The position numbers and the translations under genes were made by a program. A stretch of 64,000 bases of DNA from Caballeronia grimmiae (GTDB lineage: Bacteria > Pseudomonadota > Gammaproteobacteria > Burkholderiales > Burkholderiaceae), in assembly GCF_000698555.1 (NCBI RefSeq), contig NZ_JFHE01000009.1, forward strand, positions 124,001 to 188,000, read 5' to 3'. Under the pieces are notes generated by a model. That model was not told the DNA's origin. It worked only from the letters and a program-made list of their open reading frames with translations, and ran no database searches. Numbering within the stretch: the first letter of the stretch is position 1; every line of letters starts with the position of its first letter. Shown in pieces: positions 16,958-26,144 of the stretch.

Positions 16958-17670
16958 ATCCCCGCTTCGCGCGCATCGCGGCGGGCGCGGCGATCGCGCT
17001 GCTCTGCGCATCGGCGCGTGCGGACAACTGGTTTGCATCGATCGGGCAGTATCGCGCGGACATCGTGTATCAGGCGGGCCAGCAAATGCTGATGGTGCTG
17101 ATCGCGGGCATCGCGGCGATTCTCGTCGCGGTTCCGGTGGGCATCTGGCTGAGCCGTCCGGGCAACGGCCGCGCCGCGCATTTGGTGATGTTCACGCTCA
17201 ACGCGGGCCAGGCCGTGCCGAAACTCGCGATCCTCGCGCTCGCGATGAGCGTGCTCGGCATCGGCGCGAAGCCCGCAATTCTCGCGCTGTGGCTCGCCAC
17301 GCTGCTGCCCATTGCGATGAACACCTACGAAGGCATCCGCGCCGTGCCGCCCGCGATGATCGAGGCGGCCAACGGCATCGGCATGACGCAATGGCAGATT
17401 CTGCGCAAGGTCGAACTGCCGAACGCGATGTTCGTGATTCTCGCAGGCGTGCGAACGGCGCTCGCGATCACCGTCGGCACCGCGCCGCTCGCGTTTCTCG
17501 TCGGCGGCGGCGGGCTCGGCGAACTCATCTTCACCGGCATCGACCTGAACGATTTCCCGATGCTGCTTGCCGGCGCCATTCCGACCGCCCTCCTCGCGGT
17601 CGCCACCGACCTGTTCGTCGCGCAGCTGCAGCACTGGCTCGTGCCGCGCGGCGTCAGTCCTCAACGTTGA
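16954..17670 (+). CDS. Second permease of the osmoprotectant/quaternary-amine ABC importer
   Basis: This is a 238-residue permease. A signal-like first helix ends ASARADNW, followed by about five to six membrane helices. The EAA loop reads IEAANGIGMTQWQILRKVELPNA, and LAFLVGGGGLGELIFTGI follows as in its partner at 15054. Paired, non-identical permeases are normal for OpuC/Yeh-type systems. ATG 16954 overlaps the ATPase stop by four bases. Confidence 0.9.
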   Translation: MNPRFARIAAGAAIALLCASARADNWFASIGQYRADIVYQAGQQMLMVLIAGIAAILVAVPVGIWLSRPGNGRAAHLVMFTLNAGQAVPKLAILALAMSVLGIGAKPAILALWLATLLPIAMNTYEGIRAVPPAMIEAANGIGMTQWQILRKVELPNAMFVILAGVRTALAITVGTAPLAFLVGGGGLGELIFTGIDLNDFPMLLAGAIPTALLAVATDLFVAQLQHWLVPRGVSPQR

Positions 17671-17693
17671 TCCTTCTCCCGGAACCGAAGCCC

Positions 17694-18617
17694 ATGTTCA
17701 AGCCGCTTTTGTCACGCAAGCCGTGGTCGCGCCTCGTCGGCGCAACGCTCTTCGCGCTCGCCCTCGGCGCGTTCGGCGCGAGCCAGTCCGCGCGGGCGGC
17801 ATCGACCATCACCGTCGGTGGGAAGAACTTCACGGAGCAGGTCCTGCTCGCGGAAATGACCACGGAACTGCTGAAGGCGAAGGGCTTCGATGTCGTGAAG
17901 AAGGACGGCATGGGCAGCACGGTGCTGCGCCAGGCGCAGGAGAACGGACAAGTCGACGTGTACTGGGAATACACCGGCACGTCGCTCATCACCTACAACA
18001 AAGTCACCGACAAGCTCGATCCGCAGCAGACCTACGCGCGCGTGAAGGAACTCGATGCGCAGAAGGGTCTCGTCTGGCTCGATCCTTCGAAGGCGAACGA
18101 TACCTACGGCCTCGCGATGAACCGCGACGTCGCGCAGAAGCTCGGGATCGCGACGCTCAGCGATCTCGCGAAGGTGCTCAACAGCGGCAAGGCACTGACC
18201 TTCGCGTGCAATTCCGAGTTCTACGCGCGGCCCGACGGCCTGCGTCCGCTGGAAAAGGAATACGGGTTTCACTTCGAGCCGTCCCAGATCAAGCGGATGG
18301 ATTCGGGCCTCACATATCAGGCGCTCAAGGATCGTCAGGTCGACACCGCGCTCGTCTTCACGACCGATGGCCGCGTGCCCGCGTTCAACTTCATCGTGCT
18401 GCGCGACGACAAGAACTTCTTCCCCGCCTACGCGCTCACGCCGGTCGTGCGCAAGGCGACGCTCGACGCCAATCCGAAGCTCGCCGACATCCTCAACGCG
18501 CTCTCCGCCAAGCTCGACGACGCGACGATGGCGCGCCTGAACGCCGAAGTCGACGTGCAGAAGAAGTCGCTCAGCGACGTCTCGGGCGCGTTCCTCAAGT
18601 CCGCCGGCCTGCTCTGA
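17694..18617 (+). CDS. Osmoprotectant/quaternary-amine binding protein (OpuAC/OsmX type)
   Basis: This is a 307-residue secreted protein with a signal peptide ending near ARAASTI. The mature protein opens with ITVGGKNFTEQ, the canonical start of glycine betaine/choline/carnitine-binding proteins, and contains DVYWEYTGTS, a quaternary-ammonium cage region in relatives. It is 23 bases after the second permease. The exact ligand (betaine, choline, carnitine, proline betaine or another methylated amine) cannot be fixed from sequence. Confidence 0.92.
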   Translation: MFKPLLSRKPWSRLVGATLFALALGAFGASQSARAASTITVGGKNFTEQVLLAEMTTELLKAKGFDVVKKDGMGSTVLRQAQENGQVDVYWEYTGTSLITYNKVTDKLDPQQTYARVKELDAQKGLVWLDPSKANDTYGLAMNRDVAQKLGIATLSDLAKVLNSGKALTFACNSEFYARPDGLRPLEKEYGFHFEPSQIKRMDSGLTYQALKDRQVDTALVFTTDGRVPAFNFIVLRDDKNFFPAYALTPVVRKATLDANPKLADILNALSAKLDDATMARLNAEVDVQKKSLSDVSGAFLKSAGLL

Positions 18618-18620
18618 CCG

Positions 18621-19493
18621 ATGCGCGCGATGGAACCCTTGCTCGTCGCGGCGGCGCAGGTCGAAACGGTCGCCGGCGATCTCGCGGCGAACCTCGCATC
18701 GCATCGGCGAATGATCGAACAGGCGGCCGCGCGCGGTGTGCGGCTGCTCGTGTTTCCCGAGTTGTCGCTCGCCGGGCACGGGGCGGGCGAGCACGCGCTG
18801 AAGCTCGCCATCACGCGCGACGACCGCGTGCTGCTCGAACTCGCGCGCGACTGCACGTCGCTGTGCGCGGTCGTAGGCTTCATCGAGGAAGCGCCCGGCG
18901 CGTTGTTCTACAACAGCGTCGCGACGCTGCATGCGGGGCGCGTGGTGCACGTGCATCGAAAGATTGCGCTGGCGACATATGGCCGGCTCGACGACGGCAA
19001 GTTCTACGGACACGGCGAACGTCTCGATCAGTTCGCGTTGCCCGGCGATCCGCGCTGGCGCGTCGCGACGCCGATCTGCGCCGACCTGTGGAGTCCCGCG
19101 CTGATGCATCGCCTCGCGCGCGACGGCGCCACGTTGTGCGCCGCGCCGGTGAGTTCCGCCATCGAAGCCGTCGGCACCGGATTCGACAATCCGCGCGGCT
19201 GGGAGACCGTGTTGCGCGCGCATGCGCTCGTCTACGGCTTGCCGGTCGTGTTCGCGAATCGCGTCGGCCGGGAAGGCGCGCTGCATTTCTGGGGCGGCTC
19301 GCGCATCGTCGGTCCGCGCGGCGAAATCCTCGCGCAAAGCGAGTCGCCGTGCGAGGAGCTCGTCGTTGCATCGCTCGATTACGACGCTGTGCGCAACGCG
19401 CGTTTCGATCTGCCGACGGTCCGCGACGCCCGCGCCATCGACACGATTCTCGCGCAGCGCGCGCCCGGAAACGACATCGTGTCGGTTTCGTGA
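18621..19493 (+). CDS. Carbon-nitrogen hydrolase (nitrilase superfamily)
   Basis: This is a 290-residue enzyme with the Glu-Lys-Cys triad of the superfamily: Glu47 in FPELSL, Lys114 in HRKIAL, Cys153 in PICADLW. This fold hydrolyses nitriles or, more often, amides and N-carbamoyl compounds. It starts three bases after the binding-protein stop, so it belongs to the quaternary-amine operon and may release the substrate from an amide form or process a later intermediate. ATG 18630 is an alternative start. True nitrilase activity is unlikely from family distribution, but it cannot be excluded. Confidence 0.85.
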   Translation: MRAMEPLLVAAAQVETVAGDLAANLASHRRMIEQAAARGVRLLVFPELSLAGHGAGEHALKLAITRDDRVLLELARDCTSLCAVVGFIEEAPGALFYNSVATLHAGRVVHVHRKIALATYGRLDDGKFYGHGERLDQFALPGDPRWRVATPICADLWSPALMHRLARDGATLCAAPVSSAIEAVGTGFDNPRGWETVLRAHALVYGLPVVFANRVGREGALHFWGGSRIVGPRGEILAQSESPCEELVVASLDYDAVRNARFDLPTVRDARAIDTILAQRAPGNDIVSVS

Positions 19494-19578
19494 TCGGGTT
19501 GGTCGTCTGCCTGTTGGCATCGGCGAAAACGGCGGCAGACAATCGATTCAACTGATCGTTCGCACGGAGAGCATGACG

Positions 19579-20832
19579 ATGATCGACCCGACGCGCGTGC
19601 GCGCCGCCCTCGCGCAACGCCGCGACAATTTCTCGCTGCCGCAGCCGTTTTATACCGACGACGCGTTTCACCAGCTCGATATCGACGCGGTCTTCAACGA
19701 CGAATGGCTCTTCGCGTGCAATGTCTGCGAGTTGCGCGAGCCGGGCGATTATCTGACGCTTGAAATCGGTCCGACTTCCGCGATCGTGCTACGCGATAAC
19801 GACGGCGAGATTCGCGCGTTCTTCAATACGTGCCGGCATCGCGGCTCGCGCATCTGTCTCGATGAAAAAGGCCGCGCGCATCGCCTGACGTGCGCGTATC
19901 ACCAGTGGGTCTACGAACTCGACGGCTCGCTGCTGCATGCGCGGCAGATGCCCGCGGGCTTCGAGCGCGAAGCGTATGGCTTGCGGCCCGTGCATGTCGA
20001 AATCGTGTGCGGCATGGTCTATATCTGCCTCGCCGATACGCCGCCCGACATCGCGCGCTTTCGCGACGCCGTGACGCCGTACATCGCGCCGCATCAGCCG
20101 TGGCGCACGAAAGTCGCCGCCGTCTCGACGATGATCGAGGACGCGAACTGGAAGCTCGTCATCGAGAACAATCGCGAGTGCTATCACTGCGCCGGCAATC
20201 ATCCGGAACTGCTCGCGACGCTGATCGAATTCGCCCTGCCCGACGATCCCGCCGGCTCGGGCGACTTCCGTTTGCTGATGGACGCGCAAGCCGCGAAGTG
20301 GGAACGTCACGGCCTGCCTCATCTGCCCGCCGATGGCGGCGACGAGTTCCGCTGCATCCGGCTGCCATTTCATCGCGGCGCGGTGTCGTTCACGCCGGAC
20401 GGATCGCCCGCGTGCGCGAAGCTGCTCGGCGATCTCACCGAGCCGGATCTCGGTTCGGTGCGCATGTTCCGCGTGCCGAACAACTGGAACCACTTTCTCG
20501 CGGATCACATCATTCACTTCCGGATTCTGCCGCTGTCGGCGTCGCGCACGATGCTGCGCACGACTTGGCTCGTGCATGAGGACGCGGTCGAAGGCGTCGA
20601 TTACGACATCGACAAGCTGACCTCGGTGTGGAACGCGACCAACACGCAGGACGCGCGGCTCGCGGCAAACAATCAGCTCGGCGTCGGGTCCATCGCATAT
20701 ACGCCGGGTCCGTATGCGCCGTCCGAATTCATGCTGCGCAACTTCACCAACTGGTATGCGAACAAGCTCGCGTCGTATCTCGACGGCACGCATGCGCATC
20801 GTTCGATCGAACTGAAGGTGTCGAATGGCTGA
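19579..20832 (+). CDS. Rieske oxygenase alpha subunit, glycine betaine monooxygenase (GbcA)-like
   Basis: This is a 417-residue oxygenase. The Rieske cluster ligands are CRH at residues 85-87 and C105-x2-H108 (CAYH). The mononuclear iron triad is in the ECYHCAGNH stretch (Glu200, His203, His208). This layout matches oxygenases that N-demethylate quaternary amines with O2, such as GbcA, and also stachydrine and carnitine relatives. ATG 19579 was chosen because GGAGA lies eight bases upstream; ATG 19573 is nearly as likely. Its reductase overlaps at 20825. Glycine betaine is the first guess for substrate; proline betaine is a serious alternative. Confidence 0.87.
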   Translation: MIDPTRVRAALAQRRDNFSLPQPFYTDDAFHQLDIDAVFNDEWLFACNVCELREPGDYLTLEIGPTSAIVLRDNDGEIRAFFNTCRHRGSRICLDEKGRAHRLTCAYHQWVYELDGSLLHARQMPAGFEREAYGLRPVHVEIVCGMVYICLADTPPDIARFRDAVTPYIAPHQPWRTKVAAVSTMIEDANWKLVIENNRECYHCAGNHPELLATLIEFALPDDPAGSGDFRLLMDAQAAKWERHGLPHLPADGGDEFRCIRLPFHRGAVSFTPDGSPACAKLLGDLTEPDLGSVRMFRVPNNWNHFLADHIIHFRILPLSASRTMLRTTWLVHEDAVEGVDYDIDKLTSVWNATNTQDARLAANNQLGVGSIAYTPGPYAPSEFMLRNFTNWYANKLASYLDGTHAHRSIELKVSNG

Positions 20833-21892
20833 CGTGCTGATCGAAGCGCAGACACTAATCGTGTCCGACGAAGCGCAGGCGCGCACGCTCGAATGCATCG
20901 CCGTGCGCGATGAAGCGCCGGGCGTCAAGACGTTTCGCCTGCGCGATCCGCACGCGGACGGCGCGCGCCGCTTCGCGCCCGGTCAGGCGATGCTGCTCAC
21001 GCTCGATATCGACGGCGTGCGTCACGACCGCACGTTTTCGATCGCGTCGTCGCCCCTTGAGCGCGACGTGCTCGAACTCACGATCAAGGCGCAGGCGGAC
21101 GGCGTCGCCACGCGCTGGCTGCACGAGCGTCTGACGCCGGGAACGCACATCGACGCGCGCTATCCGCTCGGCCGCTTCACGCTCGACGCAGCGAACGCGG
21201 CGCCGCTTGCGTTTGTATCGGCGGGATCGGGCGCATCGCCGCTGATGTCGATGTTGCGCACGCTCGCGCATAGCCAGCCGGATGCGGATGTCGCGTGGCT
21301 GCATAGCGCGCGCAACGCCGCCGACATCCTTTTCGCCGATGAACTTGCGGCGCTTCAGTCGCGCATGCCGAATCTGACGGTCAGCGTGTGGCTGAGCGCG
21401 CCCGCGCCGGGCTGGTTCGGCTTGCGTGGACGCATCGCGCGCGGCACGCTCTGGGCGGTCGCGCCCGACTTCGGACGCCGCACGGTGTATTGCTGCGGAC
21501 CGGCGGGCTTCATGCAGAACATCCGGCAGATTCACGCGGCCGAAGGCGCACGACGCGCGGCGTTTCATATCGAGCATTTCGGGCCCGTGCCCGTCGAGGC
21601 GTCGCAACGCGATGTCTTGCCATCGCAAGACGCCGTTCATCACGCCACGCTGGGCGATAAACGCTTCGACGTGCGCGCGGGCGAAACGCTGCTCGTCGCC
21701 GCGACGCGTCAGCAAGTGGTGATTCCGTGCGGCTGCGCGAGCGGCTTGTGCGGCACATGCAAGGTGCGCCGCGTGTCCGGCGTCGTATCGATGCAGCACG
21801 CGGGCGGATTATCGGCCGCCGAGGAAGCGCAGGGCTTCATTCTCGCGTGCTCCAGCCGTCCATCCACCGACGTCGAAATCGCCTTCCGATGA
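20825..21892 (+). CDS. Reductase subunit of the Rieske oxygenase (GbcB-like flavoprotein with 2Fe-2S)
   Basis: This is a 355-residue electron-transfer protein. An FAD-binding ferredoxin-reductase domain (HDRTFSIASSP) is followed by an NAD-binding domain (FVSAGSGASPLMSML, YCCGPAGFM) and a C-terminal plant-type ferredoxin with the CGCASGLCGTC ligand cluster and a fourth Cys in ILACSSRP. It passes electrons from NAD(P)H to the oxygenase at 19579. It overlaps that gene by eight bases and shares ATGA with the next gene, implying tight coupling. Confidence 0.92.
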   Translation: MADVLIEAQTLIVSDEAQARTLECIAVRDEAPGVKTFRLRDPHADGARRFAPGQAMLLTLDIDGVRHDRTFSIASSPLERDVLELTIKAQADGVATRWLHERLTPGTHIDARYPLGRFTLDAANAAPLAFVSAGSGASPLMSMLRTLAHSQPDADVAWLHSARNAADILFADELAALQSRMPNLTVSVWLSAPAPGWFGLRGRIARGTLWAVAPDFGRRTVYCCGPAGFMQNIRQIHAAEGARRAAFHIEHFGPVPVEASQRDVLPSQDAVHHATLGDKRFDVRAGETLLVAATRQQVVIPCGCASGLCGTCKVRRVSGVVSMQHAGGLSAAEEAQGFILACSSRPSTDVEIAFR

Positions 21893-23250
21893 TGAAGCCA
21901 GCTCCGCCGCTTCAAGACGACGCCAGCCGCTTCACGCACGCGTTGCGCTTCGACATGCTGCCCGATGCCGTCGTGCGCGATGCGCAGCGCCGTCTGCTCG
22001 ACCTCTTCGCCGTCGCGGCGGCGGGCACATCGACGCGCATGTCGTCGATCGCGCGCGAACACGCGCTCGATTGCTTCGCGGCGGGCCGCACGCCCGCGCG
22101 CATGTTGTTCGACGGACGCATCGCGAGCGCGGCGGGAGCGGCCTTCGCGGGCGCGGCGACCATCGACAGTTTCGACGGCCACGACGGCCACGCGCTCACC
22201 AAGGGGCACGCGGGCGTCACCGTGCTGCCCGCGCTGCTCGCGATGACCGAACGCGTGCCCGGCATGAGCGGGCGCGAGTTCATCGTGCAGACGGTGCTCG
22301 GCTACGAACTCGGCACCCGCGCGGGCATCGCGCTGCATGCGACGAGCCGCGAATATCACACGTCGGGTGCGTGGAATGCGCTTGCGGCGGCGGCCATCGC
22401 GAGCCGCGCGCTCGGCTTCGACGTGCCGATGACGCGTCATGCGCTCGGCATCGCGGAGTATCACGGGCCGCGCTCGGACATGATGCGCTGCATCGATCAT
22501 CCGACGATGCTGAAGGACGGCTCGTGCTGGGGCGCGCTCGCGGGCATCAGCGCGGCGCTGCTCGCCTCGCGCGGCTTCACCGGCGCGCCGGCGACGACCG
22601 TCGAACGCGACGCGCCCGCGATGTTTGCCGATCTCGGCGAGCGCTGGGTGATCCTCGAACAGTATGTGAAGCCGTATCCGGTATGCCGCTGGGCGCATCC
22701 GTCGATTGCGGCGGCGCTCGCGGTGCGCGCGCAGGCCGCCTTCGACGCGGCCAGCATCGAACGTGTGGAAATCGAAACTTTCCACGAAGCGAAGCGCCTG
22801 TGGTCCGACGCGCCGCGCACCACCGAGGAAGCGCAATACGGCGTGCTGTTTCCCGTCGCCGCCGCGTTGCTGCATGGCCGCGTGGATGCGGACACTATCG
22901 GCGATGGAGGACTGATCGATCCCGCCGTGCGCGCGCTGCTGCCGCGCTTCGTCACGCACGAGCGCGCGGACTTCAACGCGGCGTTTCCCGCCGAGCGCTG
23001 GGCGCGCGTGACGGTCGAACTGCGCGATGGCCGGCGCCTCGACTCCGGCGCGATGCAGGCGAGCGGCGATCCCGCGCGCCCGATGACGCCCGAAGCCGAA
23101 CGCGGCAAGTTCCGCGCGTTGACCGGAGCGCGCTTCGGCGCACGCTTCGCAAGCGAACTCGAAGCCGCCGTCGACGCGCTCGCCGAACCTCACGCGAGCG
23201 CGTCGACGTTATGCGAACTCGTGCTGAACGCGCCCAACTTTACGCAATGA
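21889..23250 (+). CDS. MmgE/PrpD family protein
   Basis: This is a 453-residue protein of the MmgE/PrpD family, which includes 2-methylcitrate dehydratase, cis-aconitate decarboxylase and iminodisuccinate-epimerase-like enzymes. Typical segments are FDGHDGHALTKGHAGV around residue 100, an EYHTSGAWNAL motif near 155 and VKPYPVCRWAHPSI near 265. The start at 21889 shares ATGA with the reductase stop. Such an enzyme is unexpected in a betaine-demethylation operon and hints that the substrate or an intermediate is a branched or dicarboxylic acid. The reaction is not predictable here. Confidence 0.87.
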   Translation: MMKPAPPLQDDASRFTHALRFDMLPDAVVRDAQRRLLDLFAVAAAGTSTRMSSIAREHALDCFAAGRTPARMLFDGRIASAAGAAFAGAATIDSFDGHDGHALTKGHAGVTVLPALLAMTERVPGMSGREFIVQTVLGYELGTRAGIALHATSREYHTSGAWNALAAAAIASRALGFDVPMTRHALGIAEYHGPRSDMMRCIDHPTMLKDGSCWGALAGISAALLASRGFTGAPATTVERDAPAMFADLGERWVILEQYVKPYPVCRWAHPSIAAALAVRAQAAFDAASIERVEIETFHEAKRLWSDAPRTTEEAQYGVLFPVAAALLHGRVDADTIGDGGLIDPAVRALLPRFVTHERADFNAAFPAERWARVTVELRDGRRLDSGAMQASGDPARPMTPEAERGKFRALTGARFGARFASELEAAVDALAEPHASASTLCELVLNAPNFTQ

Positions 23251-23258
23251 GAGTCCCG

Positions 23259-24887
23259 ATGGACAACCAAGCCATGCAAACGCCCTTCTACGATCCCGCA
23301 TCCGTCGCGGGCAAGGCGCCGCCCGTCGATGAATCGACCGATCTGCTGATCGTCGGCGCGGGCCCGGCGGGCATCGCGGCTGCGCTCGAAGCGGCGGGAC
23401 GCGGAGTCAGCGTGACGCTCGTCGATGAAAACCCGGTGCCGCTCCACACGATGGGCGAGGACGTGCCGCTGCATTTCGGCGGCCGCATGGGCGCCGTGGC
23501 CGGCAACGCCAACGCGATGCTCGAAGCCATGCTCGCCGCGCGCCCCGAACTCGGCGATGCGCTGGAAGCGGGCGTCGACGTGAAGCTCGGCACGGCGGTC
23601 TGGGGCCTCTTTCCGCACGGCCCGGCGAGCGCGTGGATGGACACGCACGTTGCCGGTCTCGCCGATGCATCGCGTACGTGGCTCATCGGCTTCAAACAGG
23701 TGATCGTCGCATCCGGACGGCGCGACATGGGCCTCGCCTTCGACGGCTGGCAGCGTCCCGGCGTGATGGGCGCGAGCGCCGCGTGGCGGCTCGCCGTGCT
23801 CTACGGCGCACTCGATGCGCGCCGCGCCGTGCTGGTCGGCAGCGACACGCACGCGCTGAACATCGCCGTCGATCTGATGGCGCGCGGCGTGCGGATCGTC
23901 GCGGTGATCGAACAGTCCGATGCGATCGTCGGCGATGCCGCGCTCGCGTCGCAACTCGAAGCGGGCGGCGCGCGCTTGCTCACACGGCACGTCGTGCGGC
24001 ACGCGCGCGGCGATGCGTACGGCGTCACTTCGGTCGAAGCGGCATCGCCCCATGCGGACGCATCGGTCACGTTCGAATGCGATACCGTGCTGCTCGGCGT
24101 CGCCGCGCTGCCCGCGATCGAACTGCTCGAAGCGGCCGGTTGCGCCACGACATTCGATGCCGCGCGCGGCGGTCACGTCGCCAATGTCGATGCGATGCAG
24201 CGCACGTCGCTGCCGTTCGCGTATGCGGCGGGCGACTGCGCGGGCGTGTGGGCATCGAAGAGCCGCGATGACGGCATCGCGCGGGAAGAAGGCCGGCGCG
24301 CGGCGCGTTCGGCGCTCGATGCTCCGGGCGTTTGCGGCACCGCGCAGGTCACGGAGCCCGACGCGCCCGCGCACGACATCGCCGCGTCGCGCGTGGCGTG
24401 GGTGCGCGCGAGCGTGCTCGACGCGGCGGGCGAGCCGTTCGTGTGCCAGTGCGAGGAAGTCACTGCGCGCGAAATCCTCGACGTGCGTCCGCCGCGTTAT
24501 CTCGACTGGCATCCCGCCGACGCGGCGCACGACACGCGCGGCGTCGCCGGACTCGCACGCAGCGGCCCGCCGAATCCCGATGCGGTCAAGCGGCTCACGC
24601 GCGCCTGCATGGGTCCGTGTCAGGGCCGCCGATGCCGCGAACAAGTGGCGGCGCTGCTCGCGATCGGCTCCGGCTGCGCGCTGCCGCGCATTCCGCTCGC
24701 GACGTTCCGCGCGCCGGTGCGTCCGCTCGCGCTGCGGCAACTCGCGGACGTGGCCGAAGCCTCGTCGACGGGCTCGCATTGGGATAGCTGGTTCGGCATG
24801 GCGTCGCAATGGGTGCCGTTCTGGCGCGTCGATCCGCTGTATCGAGCGGGCACGCGGCAGACCGGAGAACCGGTGGCGAGCGAATAG
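23259..24887 (+). CDS. FAD/NAD(P)-dependent oxidoreductase with BFD-type iron-sulfur domain (opine oxidase A-like)
   Basis: This is a 542-residue protein. The N-terminal dinucleotide fold LLIVGAGPAGIAAALEAAGRG and a second nucleotide site with a TSLPFAYAAGDCAGVW flavin signature are followed by a C-terminal BFD-like 2Fe-2S domain with ligands CQCEEVT and CMGPCQGRRC. This is the large-subunit architecture of heteromeric opine, hydroxyproline and proline dehydrogenases (OoxA/HcnB-like). The likely partner is the DAO-type flavoprotein 58 bases downstream. ATG 23259 has a GAGAG site; ATG 23247 overlapping the previous stop is an alternative. No small ferredoxin-like third subunit was found next to it. 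Confidence 0.87.
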   Translation: MDNQAMQTPFYDPASVAGKAPPVDESTDLLIVGAGPAGIAAALEAAGRGVSVTLVDENPVPLHTMGEDVPLHFGGRMGAVAGNANAMLEAMLAARPELGDALEAGVDVKLGTAVWGLFPHGPASAWMDTHVAGLADASRTWLIGFKQVIVASGRRDMGLAFDGWQRPGVMGASAAWRLAVLYGALDARRAVLVGSDTHALNIAVDLMARGVRIVAVIEQSDAIVGDAALASQLEAGGARLLTRHVVRHARGDAYGVTSVEAASPHADASVTFECDTVLLGVAALPAIELLEAAGCATTFDAARGGHVANVDAMQRTSLPFAYAAGDCAGVWASKSRDDGIAREEGRRAARSALDAPGVCGTAQVTEPDAPAHDIAASRVAWVRASVLDAAGEPFVCQCEEVTAREILDVRPPRYLDWHPADAAHDTRGVAGLARSGPPNPDAVKRLTRACMGPCQGRRCREQVAALLAIGSGCALPRIPLATFRAPVRPLALRQLADVAEASSTGSHWDSWFGMASQWVPFWRVDPLYRAGTRQTGEPVASE

Positions 24888-24945
24888 CGGCGTCGTTTTT
24901 ACGTCGACATAACCAGGCCAATCACGCAATCGAAGGCGCGCAAGC

Positions 24946-26139
24946 ATGAACACATCGACAGCAGACAAACTCAAGGGCGCCTCGGTGGTCATCGTCGGCG
25001 GCGGCGTGACGGGGCTCTCCGCGGGATGGTGGCTCGCGCGCGAGGGCATCGACGTGCTCGTGCTCGAAGCGGGCATGATCGGCTGGGGCGCGTCAGGACG
25101 GAACGGCGGCGGCTGCTCGCATCATCACAGCCCGCTCTTCATGGAAGAACAACGACTCTGGCCGATGATGGACGACCTGCTCGGTTATCCGACGGAGTTT
25201 TGCCGCGAGCGCATCCGCATTGCGCTCGACGAGCAGCAGTTCAGGCTGTATCGCCGGGCGCTCGAAAACGGCGAGCATCACGGCCTGCGCTCCGAAGTGC
25301 TCGATGCCAGGCAGGTGCGCGAACTCGTGCCGCTTGCGGGCGACAACGTGCATGCCGGCTATTTCTATCACTTCGGCGGACATGCGAATCCGCATCGCAC
25401 GTTGCAGGCTTATGCGTGGGCGATGGAAGATCACGGCGCGCGCATCCTGCAGCATACGCCGGTGACAGGCTTCGTCACGCAAGGCGGGCGCGTAAGCGCC
25501 GTGCAGACACCGAACGAAGACTTCGCCTGCGATCATCTCGTGATCGCGGCCGGTCCGCATACGGGCGTGCTCGCGGCGCAACTCGGCATCGACGTGCCGC
25601 TCGCGGCGGCGCGCGCGGAGATGATCGTCACCGAGCCGCTTCCGCTGATGCCGCTCGGCGGCGTCGACGGCAACGGCCTCTACGGACGGCAGACGCTGCG
25701 CGGCAATCTCGCGTTCGGCGGCGGTCCGCACGAATGGATCGGACTCGATGACGTGCGCAACGTGCGTGCGCATTCGACGCCGCTTCAATGCAGCATCGCA
25801 GCACGGCTCGCGGCGCTGCTGCCGAAGGCCGCGCACGCGAAGGTCATCCGCAGTTGGGCGGGCTATATCGAGAACACGCCGGATGGACGGCCCGTGATCG
25901 ATCGTCCGGTTGCGCAAGAGAACGTGACGGTCGCGACGTTATCGAGCGTGGGCTTCGGCCTGTCGCCGGCGAGCGGCCACGCGATCCGCGATCTGGTCGT
26001 CGACGGGCGATGCGGATTCGCCGATCTCTCGTCGCTGTCGCTTGCGCGCTTCGCGCATCTGGAACCGCACTGGCGCGAACTTCAAGGCTGGCTGCCGCTG
26101 CCGCTGCGAGCCACGGCGCCAGTGCTCGAAACCGCATAA
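24946..26139 (+). CDS. FAD-dependent amine oxidoreductase (DAO family, sarcosine/dimethylglycine oxidase-like)
   Basis: This is a 397-residue flavoprotein with an N-terminal VVIVGGGVTGLSAGWWLAR Rossmann motif, then a GASGRNGGGCSHHH loop near residue 48 where related oxidases bind FAD, and a C-terminal GFGLSPASGHAIRDLV FAD segment. It should oxidise the C-N bond of a secondary or tertiary amine such as dimethylglycine or sarcosine. It probably acts with the protein at 23259. It is the last plus-strand gene of the operon and converges with the GlxA-type regulator, with only five bases between stops. Confidence 0.87.
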   Translation: MNTSTADKLKGASVVIVGGGVTGLSAGWWLAREGIDVLVLEAGMIGWGASGRNGGGCSHHHSPLFMEEQRLWPMMDDLLGYPTEFCRERIRIALDEQQFRLYRRALENGEHHGLRSEVLDARQVRELVPLAGDNVHAGYFYHFGGHANPHRTLQAYAWAMEDHGARILQHTPVTGFVTQGGRVSAVQTPNEDFACDHLVIAAGPHTGVLAAQLGIDVPLAAARAEMIVTEPLPLMPLGGVDGNGLYGRQTLRGNLAFGGGPHEWIGLDDVRNVRAHSTPLQCSIAARLAALLPKAAHAKVIRSWAGYIENTPDGRPVIDRPVAQENVTVATLSSVGFGLSPASGHAIRDLVVDGRCGFADLSSLSLARFAHLEPHWRELQGWLPLPLRATAPVLETA

Positions 26140-26144
26140 GCGCG

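Noticed and set aside
17712-19520. 602-codon open frame on the minus strand
   Set aside because: It is antisense to the OpuC-type binding protein and the nitrilase-superfamily gene, with Arg-rich low-complexity composition and no motif.
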